Shown: in pieces, positions 18,856-26,241 of the stretch | Numbering within the stretch: the stretch's first letter is position 1 | Layout of the letters: each line of letters starts with the position of its first letter | Source of the DNA: a virus | Virus record (IMG/VR): IMGVR_UViG_3300021138_000106 | Coordinates: 1-33,180 of that record | Direction: 5' to 3' (one strand) | DNA: 33,180 nt | Program-made: the position numbers and the translations under genes | Notes under the pieces: model-generated | Told to the model about the DNA's origin: nothing | What the model saw: only the letters and a program-made list of their open reading frames with translations | Database searches by the model: none

Positions 18856-18947
18856 GGGGGTGGGTGTTGGTACACAGGGAGTCCTTATAAGGCTTTCAGC
18901 GGCAGATTACCGTTCTCGACAGGGTTCAAATCCTTGCACCCCTACCA
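18856..18947 (+). tRNA. Unusual class II tRNA-like gene with UAU anticodon
   Basis: 92 bases. Acceptor GGGGGTG pairs with CACCCCT, followed by A and CCA (a second CCA follows at 18948-18950). T-arm CAGGG-TTCAAAT-CCTTG. Anticodon stem GAGTC/GGCTT (extendable by two pairs) with loop CTTATAA: T33, anticodon TAT, A37. The variable region is long with its own stem (AGCGG/CCGTT, loop CAGATTA), as in Leu, Ser and Tyr tRNAs, yet the anticodon would read AUA (Ile). The D-arm is reduced (GTGT/ACAC, 4-base loop TGGT). The amino acid it carries cannot be decided from sequence; A73 would suit LeuRS. Confidence 0.65.
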
Positions 18948-18962
18948 CCAATGGAGATTCAA

Positions 18963-19136
18963 ATGGAAGAATTATCTCTTAACTATTCTGTAGATATGAT
19001 GAAAAAATACGCATTTATTGACGAACTGAATAATTATTTGAATATTCTTCCACCTGAAGATAAAGATAAAAATAATCCCATAATTGAATATATTGAGAAA
19101 AGAATTGCACACATTGACAAGAAATATAAAAAGTGA
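18963..19136 (+). CDS. Hypothetical 57-aa helical protein
   Basis: MEELSLNYSVDMMKKYAFID, ELNNYLNILPPEDKDKNNPI then IEYIEKRIAHIDKKYKK. GGAG lies eight bases before this ATG, right after the tRNA, so it is probably on the RNA-cluster transcript or its read-through. Two amphipathic helices around a Pro-Pro turn. AT-rich. Function unknown; placed before the gp33-like gene. Confidence 0.6.
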   Translation: MEELSLNYSVDMMKKYAFIDELNNYLNILPPEDKDKNNPIIEYIEKRIAHIDKKYKK

Positions 19137-19140
19137 AAAA

Positions 19141-19368
19141 ATGGTTTTAGAATTGAAGACAAATACCTTTATCGAAGATATCGAAAAGCTTTGTAAAACT
19201 AAAAATTTAGAATATATTGATGCTGTTGTTCTTTGGTGTGAGAAAAATAAGTTGGAAGTAGAAACTGCAGCTTATTGGATTAAGAAAGACCCAGCAATGA
19301 AAGCGAAGATTCAAGCAGAAGCCGAGAATCTTAATGTTCTTAAACGTGGTGCTCGATTACCAATCTAG
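19141..19368 (+). CDS. 33: gp33-like late-transcription co-activator
   Basis: 75 aa: MVLELKTNTFIEDIEKLCKT, YIDAVVLWCEKNKLEVETAA, then IQAEAENLNVLKRGARLP. In T4, gp33 attaches to the beta-flap of host RNA polymerase and links it to the sliding clamp gp45 to fire late promoters. Short gp33 forms of this length with F.(E/D)(D)IEKL....YIDAV..WCE.N..EVETAA and AE.LN are known from cyanophage-like relatives. Position supports it: genes 33, 59 and 32 are neighbours in T4. No upstream promoter; AT-rich. Confidence 0.72.
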   Translation: MVLELKTNTFIEDIEKLCKTKNLEYIDAVVLWCEKNKLEVETAAYWIKKDPAMKAKIQAEAENLNVLKRGARLPI

Positions 19369-19377
19369 GAGTATATT

Positions 19378-19605
19378 ATGCCTTATGTGACTACAGATGT
19401 TTGGGTGGACGATCTCGATATTGAAGATTGTGATGATGAAAAGTTGATCGATGAACTCAAGAGTCGTGGGTTTGAAGTTAGTAATCCTGGCGATAAGCTT
19501 AATATTGGAAACCTTTACACTACATACATGACAATGTCTCCTGAGTTCTTTGAGAAAGAACTGAAGAAGTTCTTTAATGAAAATCTAAATGTATATGTGA
19601 GATGA
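19378..19605 (+). CDS. Hypothetical acidic 75-aa protein
   Basis: MPYVTTDVWVDDLDIEDCDD, EKLIDELKSRGFEVSNPGDK, then a C-terminal helix (SPEFFEKELKKFFNENL). AGGAG lies seven bases before ATG. Acidic strand-helix protein between 33 and 59, coupled to 59 by ATGA. The V.V.(V)(D)(L)(D/E)(D).(D/E)(D)(D)ELI.EL..RG pattern recurs in phage and bacterial small proteins of unknown role. Confidence 0.65.
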   Translation: MPYVTTDVWVDDLDIEDCDDEKLIDELKSRGFEVSNPGDKLNIGNLYTTYMTMSPEFFEKELKKFFNENLNVYVR

Positions 19606-20183
19606 TGTCAGCACTTGAATGTTATCAGGAATACCTCGCTCTGAAGAATCACTTCAGTAAACCTTCTTATGATTATTTTAAATATAATGGTAAGGTAAGA
19701 GTTAATGCAAAAACATTCGATGCTCGTAAAGACAAATTGTTCTTTCAGAAACTAGCCAAACATCCAGACGTTCATAGTTTCTTAATTGCTAATCTTTCTG
19801 AAAATGAAAAAACATGGATTAAAGAATTAGCATATTCTGAAGTTGCTGAAAAAGTATACAAAGATTGGTCGAAACGCCAACAGTCTTTGTCTTATGTTTT
19901 TAAACAGGATCTAACAAAACTTGACCCTGTATTAAAAAATAACTTCAATTGTAAAGAAGGCGAACATCCACTTCTTTTGAGGTTATATCTAGGGAAAGAA
20001 ATTTCTTTAGAAACACTATGTCTCTTATTAGAATTCTCAGGTGTTAAACAAAAATGGGATTCTAGAATGGAGTACGATTTGGTTTGGGAATCTCTTAAAA
20101 CCAAAATTGAAAAATATACCCCTTTCATCAAATATGATAAAGACAAAATAGTTAAAATTGCGCTTGACTTTTTTGATGAATAA
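19602..20183 (+). CDS. 59: gp59-type loader of the replicative helicase
   Basis: 193 aa, near the T4 gp59 length (217). MSALECYQEYLALKNHF...PSYDYFKYNGKVRV aligns with the T4 opening (KYDVIKYNW...); ARKDKLFFQKLAKHP matches the T4 RRDKYFFQKL box; later FLIANL and a C-terminal DLVWESLKTKIEKY block follow the same order. gp59 binds gp32-coated forks and places the gp41 helicase on the lagging strand. It stands directly before gene 32, as its partner does in T4. Starts in an ATGA overlap. Confident on family; an alternative ATG lies one codon downstream. Confidence 0.88.
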   Translation: MMSALECYQEYLALKNHFSKPSYDYFKYNGKVRVNAKTFDARKDKLFFQKLAKHPDVHSFLIANLSENEKTWIKELAYSEVAEKVYKDWSKRQQSLSYVFKQDLTKLDPVLKNNFNCKEGEHPLLLRLYLGKEISLETLCLLLEFSGVKQKWDSRMEYDLVWESLKTKIEKYTPFIKYDKDKIVKIALDFFDE

Positions 20184-20192
20184 CGGTATACT
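20164..20192 (+). promoter_or_regulatory. Sigma70-like promoter of gene 32
   Basis: TTGACT (20164-20169), 17-bp spacer, TATACT (20187-20192), giving a leader of about 65 bases with a GCGA...TCGC foldback (20205-20219), possibly the site of gp32 autoregulation. Confidence 0.7.
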
Positions 20193-20263
20193 AAATAATG
20201 TTGCGAGTGAATATTATCGCTCAATAAACTGTCATACTGATATTAAACATACGGAGAATACAC

Positions 20264-21184
20264 ATGAACTTTTCAAGTCTCAAGGCACAATCTGGCAAGA
20301 AGTCTCTCGAAGCTCTTAGCGCAGAACTAACTAAGCTTAGTGGAAACCAAGAATCAAAGGGTGCAGACGATCGTTTCTGGACACCTACGGTTGATAAAGC
20401 TGGCAATGGCTATGCTGTTATCCGTTTTCTCCCTGCTCCCCCAAATGAAGATGTCCCATTTATTCGCATGTTCGACCATGGTTTTCAAGGTCCAACTGGT
20501 TTGTGGTACATTGAAAATTCTTTGACAACTCTTGGTAAGCAGGATCCTGTTTCTGAGTATAACTCGAAGTTGTGGAATTCAAGCACTGACGATAAGTCTC
20601 CTGAACGTGCTCAGGCTCGTAAGCAGAAACGTCGTCTTCACTTTGTTTCTAACATTTATGTAGTTAGCGATCAGGGTAATCCTGCAAATGAAGGTAAGGT
20701 ATTCTTGTTTAAGTACGGCAAGAAGATCTTCGACAAGCTCAACGAAGCGATGAATCCTCAGTTCGAAGATGAACAGGCGATGAACCCATTCGATCTTTGG
20801 GCTGGTGCAAACTTTAAGTTGAAGATTCGTCAGGTCGAAGGTTATCGTAATTATGATAAGTCAGAGTTCGATAAGTCTAAGCCACTTCTTGAAGATGATG
20901 AAGATTTGGAAAATGTTTGGAAGGGCGAACACTCTTTGAAGTCGTTCCTTGATCCTTCTAACTTCAAGTCTTTTGAAGAACTTCAGGGTCGTCTTTTGAA
21001 GGTTCTTGATGATGCACAGACACCTAAGAATAAGGTTGCTCGCGCAGAGGAAGAAGATCTTCCATGGGCTCGCGAAGATGCTGCTCCTAAGTTTAAAGAA
21101 TCAGCTGCACCAAAGGTCTCTGCATCTACAGATGATGATGAAGATGATGATTTGATGGCCCACTTTAAAAGTCTGGCACGGTAA
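20264..21184 (+). CDS. 32: gp32 single-stranded DNA-binding protein
   Basis: 306 aa, like T4 gp32 (301). N-terminal lysine-rich region for cooperativity, a central OB-fold core (RFWTPTVDKAGNGYAVIRFL, FDHGFQGPTGLWYIEN, GKQDPVSEYNSKLWN, KRRLHFVSNIYVV) and an acidic C-terminal tail (STDDDEDDDLMAHF) that recruits partners. The zinc ligands of T4 (three Cys) are missing: the segment has Ser and Pro, as in cyanophage-like gp32. GGAG lies eight bases before ATG. Own promoter and a strong terminator show high expression as a monocistron. It works with gp59 and, in T4, also with recombination proteins. Confidence 0.95.
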   Translation: MNFSSLKAQSGKKSLEALSAELTKLSGNQESKGADDRFWTPTVDKAGNGYAVIRFLPAPPNEDVPFIRMFDHGFQGPTGLWYIENSLTTLGKQDPVSEYNSKLWNSSTDDKSPERAQARKQKRRLHFVSNIYVVSDQGNPANEGKVFLFKYGKKIFDKLNEAMNPQFEDEQAMNPFDLWAGANFKLKIRQVEGYRNYDKSEFDKSKPLLEDDEDLENVWKGEHSLKSFLDPSNFKSFEELQGRLLKVLDDAQTPKNKVARAEEEDLPWAREDAAPKFKESAAPKVSASTDDDEDDDLMAHFKSLAR

Positions 21185-21211
21185 TATTTGGACTAATTTT
21201 TGGTGATGTAA

Positions 21212-21237
21212 AGGGGGGCTTCGGCTCCCCTTTTTTT
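21212..21237 (+). terminator. Strong Rho-independent terminator after gene 32
   Basis: 8-bp stem AGGGGGGC/GCTCCCCT with a TTCG tetraloop and seven T's (21231-21237). The stop of the opposing leftward gene begins at 21238, so it also separates the convergent operons. Confidence 0.9.
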
Positions 21238-23503
21238 ATGAGAATTTTACGTTCTTAAGATCGTGTGGATATGCACCTTTTAATTCAGCATACCATGATG
21301 GAGCAAATTCATTACCAAAGAATTTTTCAGTATTATGATCCATGCCAACTGCAGATCTTGATGGAGGTTGTCTATAATCATCTGGTGGTCTTGAACCTTC
21401 ATTACCTCCAGTAGATTTCATAGAAGCTTCTCTAGCAAGTTCAGACATTGCTGTTTGCTCTACACCTCTTCTTGATAAATTTTCACCACGATCATGGCGG
21501 GTATCAACACGATATCCGCTTTCTTCATTATTACCACCACCAAGTAGCGATGAAAGTATATTAACACCAGCACCTATAAGACCGCCAGCTCCACCTCTAC
21601 CACCAAGCATACTTTCCATCATACCCATAGGACCAGATTGAGCAAATCCAGCAGTACCTAATACACCGTGACCTATTTCGCCCTGACTAATTTTTCCTAC
21701 ATTACCAAGTTCTGGGAATGGTCCACCGCCACCGCCACCTTGACCTTGGTTAGCGAATCCAAAACTACCTTCATTTTGTCTTGGACCATGACCCTCTGAG
21801 GCAGCGCCACCGCCACCTTGACCTTGGTTAGCGAATCCAAAACTACCTTCATTTTGTCTTGGACCATGACCCTCTGAGGCAGCGCCACCGCCACCTCCTG
21901 CATACTGCCAATGCCATGGTTCTCTTGGAATATTACTGAATCCGAATTTTCCTGCATTTTCTTGTAGCCATTTATTTTGTTTGCTGCCTTCTTGATTTGC
22001 ACCGCCACCTAAATCAACAGCCAGACCCCAACCATGATTTGATGTTCCAGGAGTTGCAGCCAATCCGCCTTGAGAATATAAACCTTTTTGTTTTGCAAGT
22101 CTGAGTTGCTCATCATAAGTTCTATATGAATCTGTAACACTCCAAGATATACCTTCAGATTTGGCAGCATCTAACATTTTCTTATATGCATCAGCGGCTT
22201 CTGGTTTTAATCTATGATTACCTTCACCGATAGATACTAATTCCGCATCAGGTAAATTACCATTTCCACCTTGATCGCCACCTTGTGATAATTCACCACC
22301 ACCTCTGCCCATCATAGGATTTGGTGCACTTACTTGTTCTCCACCACTTTCTCTATTGTTACCGCCAGAAATAGGAGTTGTATCAGAACCATTAACTGAT
22401 GGTGTATTGCCACCTTGTTGTGAAGGCGATGGAGGAACAGCTGTATTAGGTTGAGGTGTTACTGCACTAGCAACTTGAGTTTGCGTGGCGCCACCAGACA
22501 TCTTTGAGTCTATCGAAGCTAATTTAGAACCATAATCGGGATCTGTAGCATAACCACTTTTAGATTGAGCAGCTATTGCTTCATCTATACTTTTAGCAGC
22601 CAGAACATCTTTATATCTTGGATTCTTCATTAAAAAATCAATATAATCTCCAGCTGATTCTGAAGAATCTTTATATGATTTGAAATTTTGTTTTGTGTCA
22701 ACCATTTTACCGTTGACAAATTCTTGTGTTCCTGCACTAACACTATCTGTATCATTTTTTCCAGCTTTGATACCAAAAGCATTATTACCAACCATATGTT
22801 GGCCATAACCAGTTTCAAGCGAAGTTTGTGTAGCCCCTAATTTGGCAATAACTTCTGGATTTGGAACACCTTTTTCTTTTGCTGCTTTCAATAAAGAACT
22901 ATACATTTTATCATAATATTCTTTTTGTTCTGCAGATGCAGGTTTATTAGATTTTGCAGTTTCACCAGCTGGCGCACCACCTTTAGGTATTGTTGCTCCT
23001 GGCATGTTTTCGAAGCCAGTTTGCATTTTATTTTCTTTAGCTACCATATCGCCAGCAACTGTGCTAATACCTAAAGCACCTAGACCAACTTTTGCAGTAT
23101 TAGAAATATTTAATTTACCACCAGTAGCTAAACCACCAATTTTTTGGAATAAACTGCCACTACTATTTCCTACATTAGAATTTTGATTACCTAATGATTT
23201 TATAGCAACAGCAAGATGTTGTAATTGTGTTATTACTTGATATTGCGCTTGTAAAGAAGCATTCAATATACTATTTGTTTGACTTAATTGTGAAGTAACA
23301 CCTTGTTGGCTATCAGAAAGAGCTTGCTGTATTTGTGGGCCAATACTTGATATTTGTTGTTTTTGAGAAGCAAATACATTGTGTACGTCTTTAAGAATTC
23401 GAGACATATTTTCATTGTGTTCATCTGCAGCTTCTCTGAAATTATTTGTTGCGGCATTCATACCGCTTGCTGCTTTTGCTATTTGACTTAGTTCATTTGC
23501 CAT
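21236..23503 (-). CDS. Two-domain peptidoglycan hydrolase (glucosaminidase plus VanY/M15 peptidase), virion-associated or lytic
   Basis: 755 aa. Residues 1-110 are Gln-rich helices, probably coiled coil. About 195-340 form a glucosaminidase-type domain (GATQTSLETGYGQ near 227 with its catalytic Glu, then NNAFGIKAG, and SYKDSSESAGDYIDFLMKN). A Ser/Gly/Pro linker is followed by an M15B D-alanyl-D-alanine peptidase at about 430-535: SYRTYDEQ, SNHGWGLAVDL with zinc ligands His and Asp, and EPWHWQY. Two perfect 26-residue Gly-rich repeats and a Gly-rich tail follow. It cuts glycan and peptide bonds. It lies after the gp26 and gp51-like genes, where T4 relatives have tail-length proteins, and after a holin-like gene, so it may be a tail lysin or the endolysin. 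Confidence 0.85.
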   Translation of the reverse strand: MANELSQIAKAASGMNAATNNFREAADEHNENMSRILKDVHNVFASQKQQISSIGPQIQQALSDSQQGVTSQLSQTNSILNASLQAQYQVITQLQHLAVAIKSLGNQNSNVGNSSGSLFQKIGGLATGGKLNISNTAKVGLGALGISTVAGDMVAKENKMQTGFENMPGATIPKGGAPAGETAKSNKPASAEQKEYYDKMYSSLLKAAKEKGVPNPEVIAKLGATQTSLETGYGQHMVGNNAFGIKAGKNDTDSVSAGTQEFVNGKMVDTKQNFKSYKDSSESAGDYIDFLMKNPRYKDVLAAKSIDEAIAAQSKSGYATDPDYGSKLASIDSKMSGGATQTQVASAVTPQPNTAVPPSPSQQGGNTPSVNGSDTTPISGGNNRESGGEQVSAPNPMMGRGGGELSQGGDQGGNGNLPDAELVSIGEGNHRLKPEAADAYKKMLDAAKSEGISWSVTDSYRTYDEQLRLAKQKGLYSQGGLAATPGTSNHGWGLAVDLGGGANQEGSKQNKWLQENAGKFGFSNIPREPWHWQYAGGGGGAASEGHGPRQNEGSFGFANQGQGGGGAASEGHGPRQNEGSFGFANQGQGGGGGGPFPELGNVGKISQGEIGHGVLGTAGFAQSGPMGMMESMLGGRGGAGGLIGAGVNILSSLLGGGNNEESGYRVDTRHDRGENLSRRGVEQTAMSELAREASMKSTGGNEGSRPPDDYRQPPSRSAVGMDHNTEKFFGNEFAPSWYAELKGAYPHDLKNVKFS
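21738..21893. repeat. Perfect 78-bp tandem duplication within the hydrolase gene
   Basis: Two consecutive copies of a 78-bp unit (26 codons) without a mismatch, encoding GGGGAASEGHGPRQNEGSFG then FANQGQ. The codon-for-codon identity points to a recent in-frame duplication by slippage. It lengthens the Gly-rich linker after the peptidase domain. Confidence 0.9.
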
Positions 23504-24033
23504 TAACTGCTACCGTTCATTTTTGCTAGTTTCTCTTGACCTCTAGTCCAGGCAGCTACACCGAGAATTGCTGCAAACGAAAGATGTATTAATCCACCAT
23601 TTGATAATGTTAAAGGAACCCATGGCGAATAAGTAAATTGAACACCAAGTCCTTTATATATTACTGGTAAAAATATTGTAATTCCAGGAAATCCAATAAA
23701 ATCCATAAAACAAATAGCCATATAAAGCCAGCCCATCGCTGGTCTCCAATATGCTTTTATCCAATGCTCTTCTGATTCTTTTAATTGTTCATCAACAACT
23801 TCTTTATCAATAGAAGTTTGTGCAAGCCCAACAGAAGCTTGAGCTTGTGCAGTGGCCATCTGCATTGTTTGGTTGTTTTGATTATTGTAGTTATTGTTCC
23901 CACCATTATTATTGTTATTATCAATAACTACGACAGAAGGTGGAGGAGCTACAGGTGTGGGTGTTGGAACAGCCACATTGCTGATATCAGGCGATGATGG
24001 AGGAGGAGCGTTAGGGTCTGCTCTAATTACCAT
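23503..24033 (-). CDS. Three-helix holin-like membrane protein with disordered N-terminus
   Basis: 176 aa. Residues 1-45 are Pro-rich and followed by an Asn tract (DNNNNNGGNNNYNNQNN), disordered. About 92-170 is a membrane domain: WIKAYWRPAMGWLYMAICFM, ITIFLPVIYKGLG and HLSFAAILGVAAWTRGQEK. The YWRPxMGW start with two to three helices and a WTRGxEK end is the form of the 3TM holin family used by gene-transfer agents and alphaproteobacterial phages. It overlaps the hydrolase gene by one base, a normal holin-endolysin pairing. The extended N-terminus is unusual. It may alternatively be a tail protein. Confidence 0.65.
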   Translation of the reverse strand: MVIRADPNAPPPSSPDISNVAVPTPTPVAPPPSVVVIDNNNNNGGNNNYNNQNNQTMQMATAQAQASVGLAQTSIDKEVVDEQLKESEEHWIKAYWRPAMGWLYMAICFMDFIGFPGITIFLPVIYKGLGVQFTYSPWVPLTLSNGGLIHLSFAAILGVAAWTRGQEKLAKMNGSS

Positions 24034-24211
24034 TTTGCTGTCTTTGTTTCGCTTCTTCTACTTCTCTTAGATAATTCATTAACATTTCGATATAAATGTC
24101 TCTTTCAAAAGGCATTAAATTTTCAATTTCACTAATGGAATATTTATGATGCTGAGCCATTGAAAAAATTGTTGTAAAATAATTCTGTAAAGAATTATGA
24201 CTCAGCGCCAA
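24023..24211 (-). CDS. gp51-like baseplate hub assembly protein (tail-assembly chaperone type)
   Basis: 62 aa: MALSHNSLQNYFTTIFSMAQ, HHKYSISEIENLMPFERDIY, then IEMLMNYLREVEEAKQRQ. The (Y/F)(S/T)(I/L).E(I/L)E.(M)P(F/Y)ER.IY(I/V).(L)(L) motif is typical of short helical proteins coded between gp26-type hub genes and the tape-measure gene in phage tails; in T4 this slot is gp51. It overlaps gp26 by ten bases and the holin-like gene by 11. The call rests on the motif and position. Confidence 0.6.
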   Translation of the reverse strand: MALSHNSLQNYFTTIFSMAQHHKYSISEIENLMPFERDIYIEMLMNYLREVEEAKQRQQNGN

Positions 24212-24909
24212 GTAAAAAAATCATTTAACGAATTTAATACGATTTTTCTTTCATTACCTTTTTTATTTGTGTAATTGATAGTGTGTTCTAGTTTAGGAAC
24301 AGATAGTAGAAAATTCTGAATAGATTCAAAAGTTTTCATATCTAGATTTTCTAAGAAATCTTCTAATTCTTGCTTCTTATAGTTTTTAGATTCATAAACA
24401 CTATCACCATAATACATTTTATCAATACATCTGATGATCAATTCAAACATATAGTTTTTATCTAATTTAAGAAATTCTTCATCATCATATAAAGATGCTG
24501 GAGGATACTTCATAACAATACCAGATTTATCTGTTATTTTAATATTATTTTCTAAATTTTTAGGGTATATAATTTCTATATCATTTAAATCTACAGTAAA
24601 TGTATAAGTTTCTTCGTCTTCAAAATCTTTATATGTTAGCTTTGCTATGTTATCTACAGAAACAGCTCTGAGCTTTAGAAAGATATATTCTAAATCAAAA
24701 ACGGCTAATTTGTTAATGTCTAACTTATCATCTGTGCAGCAATTATTAACAATCTGTTTGATTGCTGATAAAATCTCAGCTTGACTTTCGCTTTCTCTAG
24801 CCATGAGAAGTAGTTTTTCTTCTTTGACTAAAAATGGTCTAAATTTATAAACCTTTTTCAGAGAAGGTATTTTGATATTATATAAAGGGTATTCAATTTT
24901 AGGTAACAT
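24202..24909 (-). CDS. 26: gp26-type baseplate hub subunit
   Basis: 235 aa (T4 gp26: 208). MLPKIEYPLYNIKIPSLKKV, YKFRPFLVKEEKLLLMARES, then IKQIVNNC, a central LAVFDLEYIFLKLRAVSV and a C-terminal LEDFLENLDMKTFESIQNFL. The P....(F)RPFLVKEEK.LL(M)A.E opening and FDLE(Y)(I/L)FL.LRA(K/V)S are the signature of the T4_baseplate gp26 family. It helps assemble the central hub. Downstream of the gp54-like gene and cotranscribed with the lysis genes; strongly AT-rich. Confidence 0.88.
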   Translation of the reverse strand: MLPKIEYPLYNIKIPSLKKVYKFRPFLVKEEKLLLMARESESQAEILSAIKQIVNNCCTDDKLDINKLAVFDLEYIFLKLRAVSVDNIAKLTYKDFEDEETYTFTVDLNDIEIIYPKNLENNIKITDKSGIVMKYPPASLYDDEEFLKLDKNYMFELIIRCIDKMYYGDSVYESKNYKKQELEDFLENLDMKTFESIQNFLLSVPKLEHTINYTNKKGNERKIVLNSLNDFFTWR

Positions 24910-24928
24910 ATTGTAACTCCATTATGAA

Positions 24929-25633
24929 TTAATAGTTTATTAAACCTGTCGAAAGTGATAAATTATCTATTGCTTCTTGTGATATTGATGATTGTTGACT
25001 AGCAGAAGGTGTTGTAACCTCCGAACTTTCAATTGTATATTCTGTGTATGCAATGCCAAGATTTAATCTTAAAAGATTTCCTTGATCTGCCCAATTTAAA
25101 TTTACTTCTCTCATTGAAGTCGGGAATGCTTCAAATAGATTAATTTCTTGAATTTTTTTACCAAAAATATCATACATTATAATTTGAATGGTTGTAGAAT
25201 ATTGATCTTTATATTCTGCAGTATATGATGGTATTTTGTTGGCTCTACCGCCAGAACGGGCAGAAGAAGTTCCAGTAAATTCATATATTCCTCTTAACCA
25301 ATTGTGCCAAAACTGCCACATATTACCGTAGCCGTCAGAGATCAAAGAAATACTTGTTTCTGAAAATTGAGCATTCATAGGTTGTTTCTGGGTTGGGCCA
25401 ACGCCATAGTGGTTAACGTCTGCATTGATTAATGTTATGCCAGGAGTTCTTATAGATTCTGCTCTGAATGATATATCTGCTGCTATATTATTGATCGAAG
25501 TACTAGATCCAGTATTATTAATAAAGGAATTGAATAGAATCGGCGGTGGGTTGAGAACAACTTTAAAACGGTTATTTGTTAAATAACCGCTCGCTGAAAT
25601 ATTAGTTTTAAAATTAACTATATTAAATGGCAT
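24929..25633 (-). CDS. Tail-tube-fold baseplate protein, gp54-like (tube initiator)
   Basis: 234 aa. N-terminal SASGYLTNNRFKVVLNPPPI, then SFRAESIRTPGITL, NAQFSETSISLISDGYGNMW and VNLNWADQGNLLRLNLGIAY. This order (capping strand, AESI.TPG, a (F)SDG WQFW.NW region, a late YxxY strand) is that of tail-tube-fold proteins. With gp48 in the divergent operon, the slot left is gp54, the tube initiator; a second tube protein is the alternative. Shorter than T4 gp54 (320). AGGAATAG precedes ATG. Confidence 0.6.
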   Translation of the reverse strand: MPFNIVNFKTNISASGYLTNNRFKVVLNPPPILFNSFINNTGSSTSINNIAADISFRAESIRTPGITLINADVNHYGVGPTQKQPMNAQFSETSISLISDGYGNMWQFWHNWLRGIYEFTGTSSARSGGRANKIPSYTAEYKDQYSTTIQIIMYDIFGKKIQEINLFEAFPTSMREVNLNWADQGNLLRLNLGIAYTEYTIESSEVTTPSASQQSSISQEAIDNLSLSTGLINY

Positions 25634-25641
25634 TTCTATTC

Positions 25642-26241
25642 CTAGTAAGGTGGCGATGCTTTAGAAGAATATCTTCTATCTGGATTTATTTTCCACATTT
25701 GCATTGGTAATAGCAATGCTTTATCCCAGTCCTTTGGGTTAACATATTGAAATGCACTTTTTACATGACCATATAGGTATCTTTTAACACAATTTTCAAA
25801 CCCAGAGAATTTCGTAGAAGATTGTTTTAGAACATTATACGAAATATTAAGTTTGGTCGAATTATTGTATTTATCATTATTTGCGATAGTATGTAAAGCG
25901 TTCATCAAACCAGCTCGCGCTTGTGGTGGTAAATAATGAAGGTTAATTGCTAGAAATCCACTGGTGGAGAAATCTAATGGAAACACAAGAGGAAACATAT
26001 CATAAAAAGGTAATGTTGCTTTAAACTTAGGGTCATAAACAAACATAAACATTTTACCGATTTGAGGGACACCAACATTCTTAAAGATTTTAAATGGGTC
26101 GGCGGTTTCCATTATTTGTTCTTGATTAACTTGATCTTTATTGATATTCATGGCCTGATCGCGATACCAAGCTTGAGCTTCTTGTGTATCGCTGAAAGAA
26201 ACGCTTTTAGCAGCCTGATTTATTTGTTGGAAAAGATACAT
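25642..26241 (-). CDS. Conserved T4-superfamily structural protein, assignment open
   Basis: 199 aa. N-terminal helix (SDTQEAQAWYRDQAMN), then GKMFMFVYDPKFKATLPFYD, MFPLVFPLDFSTSGFLAINL, HYLPPQARAGLMNALHTIAN, and a C-terminal DWDKALLLPMQMW. The (M)FVYDP..K..LPFYD.FPLV.P......GFL.(I)N.HYLPP..R..(L)(M)(D/N)(A)L core is widespread in T4-like marine and rhizobial phages beside gp4, gp48 and gp53. The placement next to gp4 suits a neck or tail-completion factor (T4 gp3 is near 4 and 53), but I cannot prove this. Overlaps gp4 by one base. Confidence 0.65.
   Translation of the reverse strand: MYLFQQINQAAKSVSFSDTQEAQAWYRDQAMNINKDQVNQEQIMETADPFKIFKNVGVPQIGKMFMFVYDPKFKATLPFYDMFPLVFPLDFSTSGFLAINLHYLPPQARAGLMNALHTIANNDKYNNSTKLNISYNVLKQSSTKFSGFENCVKRYLYGHVKSAFQYVNPKDWDKALLLPMQMWKINPDRRYSSKASPPY

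Noticed and set aside
18491-18982. Open frames across the tmRNA and tRNA cluster
   Set aside because: They cross stable RNA genes and have no ribosome sites.
21738-21893. Tandem repeat as a CRISPR-like array
   Set aside because: The repeat is in frame within a coding sequence with no spacers.
21697-22008. 103-aa repeated frame within the hydrolase gene
   Set aside because: A shifted-frame shadow of the 78-bp tandem repeat.
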